From contig NZ_CP082945.1 of assembly GCF_019933235.1 (NCBI RefSeq), forward strand, positions 5,059,501 through 5,123,500: a DNA stretch of 64,000 nucleotides, in the 5' to 3' direction. Shown one piece after another: positions 35,985 through 43,852 of this stretch. A model generated the notes under the pieces. That model saw nothing but the letters and a program-made list of their open reading frames with translations. It was not told where the DNA came from and made no database searches. A program made the position numbers and the translations under genes. The DNA comes from Streptomyces angustmyceticus. GTDB taxonomy: Bacteria > Actinomycetota > Actinomycetes > Streptomycetales > Streptomycetaceae. Positions within the stretch are counted from its first letter, which is position 1, and every line of letters starts with the position of its first letter.

Positions 35985-36061
35985 GCGAGCGCAGCGAGCG
36001 ATTCGGGGAGCGGCGTGCGCTGAGCGAAGACGAGGCCGGGCGAAGCGAGGTTGCGGCATGA
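35981..36061 (+). CDS. 26-codon bridging micro-ORF
   Basis: Same arrangement as the ORF at 33559: its ATG overlaps the upstream stop (ATGA at 35981) and its TGA overlaps the ATG of the Mo subunit gene (ATGA at 36058). It encodes MSERSERFGERRALSEDEAG followed by RSEVAA. The last 30 bases resemble those of the first micro-ORF. Probably a coupling spacer; peptide function unproven. Confidence 0.4.
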   Translation: MSERSERFGERRALSEDEAGRSEVAA

Positions 36062-38388
36062 GTGGCACGTCCGACGGCGCGACCGCCGTCTCCGCGACGC
36101 CGGCGGCGGGCACCCCGGTCCCCGCCGAGGAGCCGGCGCACGGCCTGGGCGTGTCCCTGCCGTCCGCCGACGCACCGGCCAAGGCCGAGGGCACCTTCCC
36201 GTACGCCGCCGACCTGTGGGCCGAGGGGCTGCTGTGGGCCGCGGTGCTGCGCTCGCCGCACCCGCGGGCCCGCATCCTGTCGATCGACACCAAGCACGCC
36301 GAGGAGATGCCGGGCGTACGCGTCGTCGTCACGCACCAGGACGTCCCCGGCGACGCGGGGCACGGCCGGGGCACCGCCGACCGCCCGGTGTTCGCCAAGG
36401 ACGAGGTCCGCCACCACGGCGAGCCGATCGCCGCGGTCGCCGCCGAACACCCCGACACGGCACGGCTGGCCGCCGCCGCCATCGCCGTCGAGTACGAGAT
36501 CCAGGACCCGGTCACCGACCCCCAACTGGCCTTCGAAGCGGAGCCGTTGCATCCGGACGGCAACCTCATCCGGCACATCCCGCTCCGCTTCGGCGACCCC
36601 GATGTCGTCGGCGAGGTGATGGTCGAGGGGCTCTACCGGATCGGCCGCCAGGACCCGGCGCCCATCGGGGCCGAGGCCGGGCTCGCGGTGCCGCGCCCCG
36701 ACGGCGGCGTGGAGATCTACACCGCCTCCACGGACCCGCACACCGACCGCGATCTCGCCGCCGCGTCCTTCGGGCTCGCACCGGACCAGGTCAAGGTCGT
36801 GGTGACCGGGGTGCCCGGCGCCACCGCCGACCGCGAGGACCCCGGCGTCCAGCTCCCGCTGGGCCTGCTGGCCCTGCGCACGGGCTGCCCCGTCAAGCTC
36901 GCCGCGACCCGCGAGGAGTCCTTCCTCGCGCACGCCCACCGCCACCCCACGCTGCTGCGCTACCGCCACCACGCGGACGCCGACGGCAGGCTGGTCAAGG
37001 TGGAGGCCCAGATCCTGATGGACGCCGGCGCCTACGCGGACACCTCCGCCGACGCGCTGGCCGCCGCGGTCTCCTTCTCCTGCGGCCCGTACGTCGTCCC
37101 GCACGCCGTCGTCGACGGCTGGGCGGTGCGCACCAACAACCCGCCGTCCGGCCACGTCCGCGGCGAGGGCGCGCTGCAGGTCTGCGCCGCCTACGAGGGC
37201 CAGATGGACAAGCTGGCCGCCCGGCTGGGCCTGGAGCCCGACGAGATCCGGCTGCGCAACGTCATGGCCACCGGTGACCTGCTGCCCACCGGGCAGACGG
37301 TGACCTGCCCGGCGCCGGTCGCCGAACTCCTGCACGCCGTCAAGGAAGCGCCGCTGCCCGAACTGCCCAAGGACGCCCCCGAAGCGGAGTGGCTGCTGCC
37401 GGGCGGCCCCGAGGGGGCGGGCGAACCGGGCGCGGTGCGCCGGGGCGTCGGCTACGCGCTGGGCATGGTGCACATGCTCGGCGCGGAGGGCACCGACGAG
37501 GTCTCCACCGCCACCGTCAAGGTCAGCGGCTCGGTCGCCACCGTCATCTGCGCCGCCGTCGAGACCGGGTCGGGGTTCTCCACCCTGGCGCGGCAGATCG
37601 TGCAGGAGACGCTCGGCGTCGACGAGGTGCACGTCGCGGGCGCCGACACCGACCAGCCGCCGGCCGGACCGGCCTGCCACGGCCGGCACACCTGGGTCTC
37701 CGGCGGCGCCGTCGAGCGCGCCGCCAAGATGGTCCGTACGCAGCTGCTGCAGCCGCTGGCCCACAAGTTCGGGATGTCCACCGAGCTGCTGCAGATCAAC
37801 GACGGCAAGATCACCTCCTACGACGGGGTGCTCAGCACCACCGTCGCCGAGGCGCTCGACGGCAAGGAACTGTGGGCCACCGCCCAGTGCCGGCCGCATC
37901 CGACGGAACCGCTGGACGAGTACGGCCAGGGCGACGCGTTCGTCGGCCTCGCCTTCTGCGCGATCCGCTGCGTCGCCGACGTCGACATCGAACTCGGCAC
38001 CATCCGGGTCGTGGAGATGGCCGTCGCCCAGGACGTGGGCCGGGTGCTCAACCCGCGCCAGCTGCGGGCCCGTATCGAGGCCGGTGTCACCCAGGGCCTG
38101 GGCGCGGCGCTGATGGAGAACCTGCGCACCACCCGTGGCCAGGTCCGCCACCCCGACCTGACCGGCTACAACCTGCCGACCGCCCTCGACGCCCCCGACA
38201 TCCGCATCGTCAAGCTCGTCGAGGAACGGGACGTGATCGCCTCCTTCGGTGCCAAGCCCGCCAGCGCCGTCCCGGTCGTCACCTCACCCGCCGCCGTCGC
38301 CTCCGCCGTCCGCGCCGCCACCGGCCGCCCCATCGGCCGCCTCCCGATCCGCCCCCAGGCGGCGGTGGCGCAGGTGGTGCAGCAGTAG
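36058..38388 (+). CDS. Degenerate Mo-hydroxylase large subunit (operon 1)
   Basis: 776-residue homologue of the xanthine dehydrogenase/CoxL catalytic subunit, recognisable over its whole length (AEGLLWAAVLRSPHPRARIL, MDAGAY, SGHVRGEGALQVCAAYEGQM, AVAQDVGRVLNPRQLRARIE). The active-site motifs are changed: the usual Q-E/A-H-x-x-L-E segment is QDPAPIGAEAG (198-208), the glycine-rich molybdopterin loop GGGFGGK is VTGVPGATADRE (249-260), and the C-terminal GxGE glutamate is replaced (GAKPASAVP, Ala737). No frameshift is visible and codon use is normal, so this is a maintained but possibly non-catalytic protein. Confidence 0.82.
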   Translation: MSGTSDGATAVSATPAAGTPVPAEEPAHGLGVSLPSADAPAKAEGTFPYAADLWAEGLLWAAVLRSPHPRARILSIDTKHAEEMPGVRVVVTHQDVPGDAGHGRGTADRPVFAKDEVRHHGEPIAAVAAEHPDTARLAAAAIAVEYEIQDPVTDPQLAFEAEPLHPDGNLIRHIPLRFGDPDVVGEVMVEGLYRIGRQDPAPIGAEAGLAVPRPDGGVEIYTASTDPHTDRDLAAASFGLAPDQVKVVVTGVPGATADREDPGVQLPLGLLALRTGCPVKLAATREESFLAHAHRHPTLLRYRHHADADGRLVKVEAQILMDAGAYADTSADALAAAVSFSCGPYVVPHAVVDGWAVRTNNPPSGHVRGEGALQVCAAYEGQMDKLAARLGLEPDEIRLRNVMATGDLLPTGQTVTCPAPVAELLHAVKEAPLPELPKDAPEAEWLLPGGPEGAGEPGAVRRGVGYALGMVHMLGAEGTDEVSTATVKVSGSVATVICAAVETGSGFSTLARQIVQETLGVDEVHVAGADTDQPPAGPACHGRHTWVSGGAVERAAKMVRTQLLQPLAHKFGMSTELLQINDGKITSYDGVLSTTVAEALDGKELWATAQCRPHPTEPLDEYGQGDAFVGLAFCAIRCVADVDIELGTIRVVEMAVAQDVGRVLNPRQLRARIEAGVTQGLGAALMENLRTTRGQVRHPDLTGYNLPTALDAPDIRIVKLVEERDVIASFGAKPASAVPVVTSPAAVASAVRAATGRPIGRLPIRPQAAVAQVVQQ

Positions 38389-38418
38389 AGTCGCGGCCCT
38401 TACCCGGGTATTTCCCCG

Positions 38419-38447
38419 CCGCCCACCCCCCTTCGGGGGGTGGGCGG
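38419..38447 (+). terminator. Terminator of Mo-hydroxylase operon 1
   Basis: A 13-bp perfect stem CCGCCCACCCCCC/GGGGGGTGGGCGG with a TTC loop, 30 bp after the stop codon. Confidence 0.75.
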
Positions 38448-38749
38448 GTGTATGTGTGCCGGTTTCGGGTGGGGCGGGGCCGGGCGGGGCCGGGGCCTGA
38501 GAGGCAGCGGCCCGGAGCCGGCCGGGGGCCGAGAGCCGGTTCGGCGCGGCCGAGTCCGGCTGCCGGGTGCGGTCCGGCCGGGTCCTGGTACGCGGGCGCG
38601 GCGTGGGACGGCCGAACCCGCACGTGACGTGTTCGGCGTGGGCGAGCGTCCTGGGACCGGGCGGCAGGGGCGCGTTTCCGCGCCCGTCGCGGCGCGGTGC
38701 CCGCGCGGAAGCGGTCGCCGACCGGCATTTTCACGGTCCGTCACGGAAA

Positions 38750-38772
38750 TTGTCAGTGGGGTCGCTTAGAGT
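38750..38772 (+). promoter_or_regulatory. PafBC/RecA-NDp-type DNA-damage promoter
   Basis: TTGTCAGTG (38750-38758), 8 bp, then TAGAGT (38767-38772) is a full match to tTGTCRgtg-N8-TAnnnT, the RecA-independent damage promoter of actinobacteria bound by PafBC. Transcription would start near 38779. Confidence 0.65.
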
Positions 38773-38933
38773 GATTTCCGGTGTGCGGGACGGCGTCGAA
38801 CGACCGGAGGGAAGCGGCCAGAGGAGTCCAAAGTGCTTGCGGCGCACCGGAATTGGAGGATCCTGGGGCGGCCGGAGTGAGCGCCGACCGGCCAGGGGGA
38901 TCGCGGGGAACGCGAGGCCGAGGGGGAGAGCGG

Positions 38934-41018
38934 ATGCCACGGGAGTGGGCGGGGGAGTCCGGGCGGGACCGGGCCGTGGAGCGGTACGTCCAGGAGCTGT
39001 TGGTGCGCAGGCCGCGCAGCCGGCCCGAGTCGCCCGCCACGCTGCTGCTGGGGCCGCGCGGCAGCGGAAAGACGACCGTGCTGCGGCATCTGGCGGACTG
39101 GGCCCGGCGGGCACCGGTGGCCCGTCTCGACCTGGCGGCGCTGGGGCAGGAGGGCCGCAAGCCGATCGATGTGCTGGCCGCTCTGGTCTTCCAGCTCAAC
39201 GAGCGGAAGAAGGACTTCGCCCGGCTGCGGTTCCCGGCGTTCGGACTGTTGACGATCGCCGTCGCGGCACAGGTGGAGGCGGCCGACCGGGACGCCGCGG
39301 TACGGCGGATGGAGGAGGCACTGGTCGGCCCTCCGGGCAGCCGCTCGGAGGTGATCAATCAGCTCGCCGCCTACGCCGCGACGGTCCTCGGCGCCCCGAC
39401 AGCGGTGACCGCCGCGCTGCCGCTGCTGCCGGAGTGGCGCCGTCACTGGGCGCGCCTGCGGGTGCGCTGGCAACTGGCGCGTATCCGGCGCCGCAGCCGG
39501 GGCGCCGGCTCCGTCGACGGGTTCCTGATCGACCTCAACCAGCGCTACGGGGACAGGGAGGAGGCAGAGCGGCAGCGGGCCGAGGCGGTGCTCTTCGACG
39601 CCTTCCTGGACGATCTGCGCCGCGCGTACGCCTCGCGCGGTGGTGATAAACGGCGGACGACACAGTGCCTGGTGCTGCTGGACAACGTCGACAGCCCGCT
39701 GGGCAACGACTTCCTCAAAGCGTTGTTGGACGCCCGGCGCAAGGCGGGGGCGCCCGACCCGCTGCTGGTGCTCGCCACCGCGGGCAGCTATCCGGCGGCG
39801 CTGGAGGGCTTCGCGTTCGGCGGACCGCGTCGGGCCGGTGCGCTGCCCGGCCGGTGGCCCGCGGAGGAGGAGAAGTTCGTTCCGGAGCGGGTCGTGAAGG
39901 GGCTGGTGGTGGGCCGGCTGCGCGATCTGGCGCGCCACGAGGTCGAGCAGCAGGCCGAAGAGGTCCTGCGGTCGGCCGGCCGCCGGGTGCCGTTGCCCGC
40001 TGCCGACAACGGTGTGCAATGGCTGGGCTGGGTGGTGCACGAACTCACCCGCGGCCATCCGGCGGGCACCGCGCAGCTGCTCCAGGCCCTGCTCGAATGC
40101 CCTGCGGAGACCGGTTGGGAGGCGCGGCTGCGGCAGGTCCTGCAGCCCTCCTCGGGCCTCGTCGACACCCTGCTGGAGCGGCTGTTGCCGATCGACGCGA
40201 GCGGTGAGCTGGCGCAGGCACTGACCCGTGCCGCGGCCGCCGTCGATCTGGCCCAGACGCAGGCGGGCCTGGCGCTGTGGGACGAGTCGAGCGCCCGGGT
40301 CCAGGAGGAGTTCAACGACTTCTGTACGGACGTGCTGCGCACCATGCACCTCGACAGCGGTGACGAGGCGGCCGACGGCCCTACGGAAACCCCTCATCCG
40401 CTGCTGCGCCTCCTGCTGCTCTGCCGGCTCGCCGCGGCCCCGGATCCCGCCATGGGGACGGGAAGGGACGCCGGGGCCCTCGACGGGGCGTCCGGCCTGC
40501 GCAGGTGGCGTGCCGTCCATGCCGCCCTGAGGGACCGGGCCGCAGCCTCGGGGGAGCAGTCCACCGCGGCCTATCACGCGCTGGCGGGTGGTGATCTCGC
40601 CGCGGCAGCCGCCCATCTGGACGACGCTTTCGACCGGCTCGCCCCCGAGGAGTGGTGTGCGGAGCTGTGCCGGCTGCGGCGCGCCCCGCTCCCCGAGGCG
40701 GACGGGGCCCTGGGCCAGCCGCTGTGGGAGCGCTACGAGCGGCTGGTGGACCATCTCGGCGACGGTGCGGTGGATCAACGGTTGCGGACCATCACCCGGC
40801 TGCTCGCGGCGGTCTGGATCAGTCCCGAGCCGCCGGACGACCCCCGGACGGACCGGGTCGGCGACCCGTATCGCGACCCGCTCGGCGATCCCGCCGCGGA
40901 GCTGTACGGCGAGATCCAGGCCCGCTTCCACACCCTCGCGGTGCACGCCGACAGCGTGCTCTGGACCTCGGCGCTGCTGCGGAAGGCGAAGCAGTACGGA
41001 AAGGAGCCGTGGCTGTGA
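38934..41018 (+). CDS. P-loop NTPase, receptor-coupled
   Basis: 694-residue ATPase. Walker A is GPRGSGKTT (residues 40-48), and a Walker B-like strand QCLVLLDNVD lies near residue 245. Two moderately hydrophobic stretches (LLTIAVAAQVEA and AAYAATVLGAPTAVTAALPLL, about 105-160) interrupt the NTPase core, as in membrane-associated STAND/KAP-like ATPases. The C-terminal ~350 residues are helical and Leu/Ala/Arg-rich, possibly a repeat or regulatory domain. The start at 38934 is supported by AGGGGGAG. The stop overlaps the start of the receptor gene (GTGA), so the two proteins are made together. Specific family not identified. Confidence 0.75.
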   Translation: MPREWAGESGRDRAVERYVQELLVRRPRSRPESPATLLLGPRGSGKTTVLRHLADWARRAPVARLDLAALGQEGRKPIDVLAALVFQLNERKKDFARLRFPAFGLLTIAVAAQVEAADRDAAVRRMEEALVGPPGSRSEVINQLAAYAATVLGAPTAVTAALPLLPEWRRHWARLRVRWQLARIRRRSRGAGSVDGFLIDLNQRYGDREEAERQRAEAVLFDAFLDDLRRAYASRGGDKRRTTQCLVLLDNVDSPLGNDFLKALLDARRKAGAPDPLLVLATAGSYPAALEGFAFGGPRRAGALPGRWPAEEEKFVPERVVKGLVVGRLRDLARHEVEQQAEEVLRSAGRRVPLPAADNGVQWLGWVVHELTRGHPAGTAQLLQALLECPAETGWEARLRQVLQPSSGLVDTLLERLLPIDASGELAQALTRAAAAVDLAQTQAGLALWDESSARVQEEFNDFCTDVLRTMHLDSGDEAADGPTETPHPLLRLLLLCRLAAAPDPAMGTGRDAGALDGASGLRRWRAVHAALRDRAAASGEQSTAAYHALAGGDLAAAAAHLDDAFDRLAPEEWCAELCRLRRAPLPEADGALGQPLWERYERLVDHLGDGAVDQRLRTITRLLAAVWISPEPPDDPRTDRVGDPYRDPLGDPAAELYGEIQARFHTLAVHADSVLWTSALLRKAKQYGKEPWL

Positions 41019-42544
41019 GCACCCGGATCTTCGAACCGCCCCGGCCGCCGCGGCGCTGGGGCCTGTGGATCGCTTCGGCTCTGGTGGTGGCGGCGGTCGC
41101 GGTCGCCGCCGTGGTGCAGATCGTCGACCGGGCCGGCCGCTGCGGCGACGGCGTCCGCGAGGTGGCCGGCGGCGAGTGCGTGGGCGTCACGGACGGCGCG
41201 TACGCCTTCGGGAACATGCAGCAGCTGAGCGCCAGGATCCGCGACGAGAACCAGAAGGTCGCGACGTCCGGGCAGCGGTCGGTGGCCATCGCCTATGTCG
41301 AGGCCATGGCGGGCGGATCCGCCGACCGCGGGCCGGAGGCCACCCGGCAGGCCGTCAGCGGCGCCTATCTCGCCCAGCGCGCGCTGAACGCCGAGCGTGC
41401 GACCCTCCCCAAGGTCCGGCTGCTGCTCGCCAACACCGGCAGCGGCGACCGCCATTGGAAACAGGTCGTCGACCAGCTCATCGCGATGAAGGGCAAGGAG
41501 AACCTCGTCGCCGTGGCAGGCTTCGGACAGAGCAACGACCGGACGATGAGCGCCGTGAAGCGGCTGCGGGCCGCCGGGCTGCCGATGGTCGGCGCGACCG
41601 TGGCGGCCGACGGACTCAGTTCCCGCACGGCCGGGTTCTACCGGGTCTCCTTCCCCAACCGCGACCAGACCGCGGCCGCCGCCGGCTACCTCGAGCAGCA
41701 GCAGCGAAAGCACCCCGGCTACCGCGTCCAGGTGATCCGTGACGGCAACGAGAAGGACGACTACAACACTTCCCTCTACGAGGACTTCTCCGCGGCGGCC
41801 CGGCGGACGGGGCTGAAGGTGGACGACGAGGTCGTCCCGTTCCGCTCCGGGGAGGGCGAGGAGGCGACGGCGGGCAATGCGCTGTCCCTGGTCGCCGACA
41901 AGGTCTGCGGTGCCCCGAAGCCACCGGACGTGGTGTATTTCGCCGGCCGGGGACGTGAGCTGCGCCGGTTCATCGAGGCCGCGGGGGAGGGAGGCCGGCA
42001 CTGTCCCACGACCGTGCTCTCCGGCTCCAGCGCGCTGGGCGTCTACTTCGACACCGGCGGCGACCGGCACCGCGCCGAGCTCGCCACCCTCGCCGAACGC
42101 TGGAAGCACAGCCGGCTGACCGTCTACTACACCGCCTTCACCCACCCCCGGATATCCGAGGAGGTCTACGGCGCCGCCGGGAACGGCCCGTTCGCGGACT
42201 TCGCGCGTGCCTACCGCGACGAGGTCGGCGGCCCGCCCGCCGCCCTCGCCAGCGGCCAGGCGATGCTCGGCCATGACGCCGTGTACACCATCGGCAAGGC
42301 GGCCCGGAGCGCCGTCGGCGTCTACGGCACCCGCCGGGTCACCGCCCGGATGGTCCTCGCCATGCTGGAGCAGACCAACGGCAGATCCCGGGTCCGTGGC
42401 ATCAGCGGCTACATAGCCTTCGACCCGGACACGGGCGAGCCGGTGGACCGCCCCCTGGCGCTGGTGGAGCTGCGCCGCCCGACGGACGCGGGCGAGGCCG
42501 GGGACACCTACCGGTTCGTGGCCGCGCTGCACGCCGACGGGTGA
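41015..42544 (+). CDS. Membrane-anchored periplasmic-binding-like receptor
   Basis: 509-residue protein with a short cytoplasmic N-terminus, one transmembrane helix (LWIASALVVAAVAVAAVVQIV, residues ~17-37) and an outside domain of about 460 residues. That domain resembles type I periplasmic-binding (LivJ-like) proteins: YVEAMAGGSADRG, VAVAGFGQSNDRTMSAVKRL, GLPMVGATVAADGLS, FYRVSFPNRDQTAAAAGYL, PPDVVYFAGRGREL. GTG 41015 is chosen because AAGGAG is 8 nt upstream, whereas the GTG at 41009 is too close to it. No ABC permease is nearby, so it is likelier a sensor for the coupled NTPase than a transporter part. Confidence 0.78.
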   Translation: MSTRIFEPPRPPRRWGLWIASALVVAAVAVAAVVQIVDRAGRCGDGVREVAGGECVGVTDGAYAFGNMQQLSARIRDENQKVATSGQRSVAIAYVEAMAGGSADRGPEATRQAVSGAYLAQRALNAERATLPKVRLLLANTGSGDRHWKQVVDQLIAMKGKENLVAVAGFGQSNDRTMSAVKRLRAAGLPMVGATVAADGLSSRTAGFYRVSFPNRDQTAAAAGYLEQQQRKHPGYRVQVIRDGNEKDDYNTSLYEDFSAAARRTGLKVDDEVVPFRSGEGEEATAGNALSLVADKVCGAPKPPDVVYFAGRGRELRRFIEAAGEGGRHCPTTVLSGSSALGVYFDTGGDRHRAELATLAERWKHSRLTVYYTAFTHPRISEEVYGAAGNGPFADFARAYRDEVGGPPAALASGQAMLGHDAVYTIGKAARSAVGVYGTRRVTARMVLAMLEQTNGRSRVRGISGYIAFDPDTGEPVDRPLALVELRRPTDAGEAGDTYRFVAALHADG

Positions 42545-42588
42545 GGCGCGCGGCACCGGCACGGCGCACCGGGACACGCGGTGCATCG

Positions 42589-42660
42589 AGGCCGTGGCGG
42601 GAATCGAACCCGCGTAACTCGCTTTGCAGGCGAGTCCCTGAACCACTCGGGCACACGGCC
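42589..42660 (-). tRNA. tRNA-Cys (GCA)
   Basis: On the minus strand the 7-bp acceptor stem GGCCGTG/CACGGCC closes a cloverleaf with a T loop GGTTCGATTCC and an anticodon loop containing GCA (plus-strand 42625-42627, tgc). CCA is not encoded. No integrase or att-like duplication is seen beside it. Confidence 0.95.
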
Positions 42661-42817
42661 GTGTTGCTGTGCTGATCACGACTGTAGGCCGCGTGGCGGG
42701 GGGCCCGGCAAGGGTGCGGGGCGGGGTGCCATGGGGCTGTCATGCGGGGCAACGGGGGGCAACGCGGGGCAATGTGGTGTTCATGAAGGGGGGCTGCGGG
42801 CGCCGGTTCGGTGGGGC

Positions 42818-43681
42818 TCAGGCCGTGTGCAGGAAGTCCTCGATCGTCTGGCCGAAGAGTCCCGGGGCGTCCACCCAGGGGTAGTGGCCCACCTCGTGCA
42901 GGGTCCGTACCCGGGCGTCCGGGAAGGACTCGGCGACCAGCTCGCCCGCGCGCATGCCCGTCACCCCGTCCCGGTCGCCGGTCACCACCAGCACCGGGCA
43001 GGCCGCGTCGCGCAGGCTGGCCAGCAGGGCCAGCCGCAGGTGTTCGTCCACGCCCTGCCAGAAGCCGGCGCGCGGTACCGGCCCCAGCTGCTCGCCCTCC
43101 GTGGCGGCGTGCGCCTGCTGCGGCTCCTCCCACCGTCCGTAGGCGAGCGGTGCCGCGGCGAACAGCAGCTCCCGCACCTCGCTCAGGTCGGACGCCTCGG
43201 CCAGTTGCTGCACCGCCGCCGACGCCGTGGGCCACCACTCCTCGTGCGCCCGTGCGGCGAAGATCTCCTGTGCGTCGTCGGGGAGTTCGCCCTGCAGCCG
43301 GGAGCCGGGGCAGACCAGGACCAGGCGGGTCAGCCGCTGGGGGTACCCCGCCGCGTACGCCTGCGCGACCGCGGCCCCCGCGTCGTGGGCGAGCAGCGCG
43401 AACCGCTCCAGGCCCAGGTGCGCGCGGAGCGCCTCGACGTCCTCGGCGAGCTGGGGGAAGGCGTAGCGGGCGGGGTCGGCGGCGGCCGGGGAGTCGCCGG
43501 TGCCGCGGCTGTCCGGGAGGATCAGCTGCCGGTCCTCCGCCATCCCGCCGAGATCGCCCAGGTACGCGGCGTCCCGCCCGGGGCCGCCGGCCAGGCACAC
43601 CAGGGGCGGCCGGGGCGAGTCGGCCGGGCCGAGTACGCGGTAGTGGAGCTCGGTGTCGTCGTAGGTGCGGAAGTGCGGCAT
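42818..43681 (-). CDS. Alpha/beta hydrolase with Asp nucleophile
   Basis: 287-residue alpha/beta hydrolase. The N-terminal part (PLVCLAGGPGRDAAYLGDLG, LPDSRGTGDS) looks like the proline iminopeptidase group. The nucleophile elbow reads LLAHDAGAAVA, with Asp100 where Ser is expected, as in epoxide hydrolases and haloalkane dehalogenases. The acid (GDRDG) and histidine (EVGHYPW) are present. A lid region (about 140-200) is rich in Trp/Ala. The protein is soluble with no signal peptide. The substrate is unknown; epoxide hydrolysis or another Asp-ester mechanism is possible. Divergent from an MFS gene. Confidence 0.8.
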   Translation of the reverse strand: MPHFRTYDDTELHYRVLGPADSPRPPLVCLAGGPGRDAAYLGDLGGMAEDRQLILPDSRGTGDSPAAADPARYAFPQLAEDVEALRAHLGLERFALLAHDAGAAVAQAYAAGYPQRLTRLVLVCPGSRLQGELPDDAQEIFAARAHEEWWPTASAAVQQLAEASDLSEVRELLFAAAPLAYGRWEEPQQAHAATEGEQLGPVPRAGFWQGVDEHLRLALLASLRDAACPVLVVTGDRDGVTGMRAGELVAESFPDARVRTLHEVGHYPWVDAPGLFGQTIEDFLHTA

Positions 43682-43840
43682 ACGGACAGCTTGCCCGAAA
43701 CGCGGGGAGGGAGACGTGCGGGGAGGGGCGGGAGGAGAGGAGCCGGGGAGGTCCGGGGAGGTGAGGGGCCGGGGCGTCGTAGGACCGGAGGACGAGGCGA
43801 TCCCCGTCCTCCGACAGGGGCGCCGGGCTCGTATGGCCCT

Positions 43841-43846
43841 TACGCT
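43841..43846 (+). promoter_or_regulatory. -10 box TACGCT, leaderless MFS gene
   Basis: TACGCT ends 6 nt before ATG 43853, consistent with leaderless transcription. It lies in the divergent gap with the hydrolase gene. Confidence 0.45.
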
Positions 43847-43852
43847 GGCCCG

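Larger units (their letters stand above)
38389..38933 (+). other. Intergenic region before NTPase-receptor operon
   Basis: 545 bp with no convincing gene. It starts with the terminator of the Mo-hydroxylase operon, continues as GC-rich low-complexity sequence, and ends with the PafBC-type promoter and a leader of about 155 nt. CCGGAGTGA and AGGGGGAGAG precede the NTPase start. Confidence 0.55.

Noticed and set aside
33363-36578. 1071-residue minus-strand frame opposite the Mo-hydroxylase operon
   Set aside because: Low-complexity Val/Arg/Gly-rich sequence antisense to genes with clear Fe-S, FAD and Mo-family motifs.
42560-42700. Integration site at tRNA-Cys
   Set aside because: No integrase, no direct repeat of the tRNA 3' end and no change in composition on either side.
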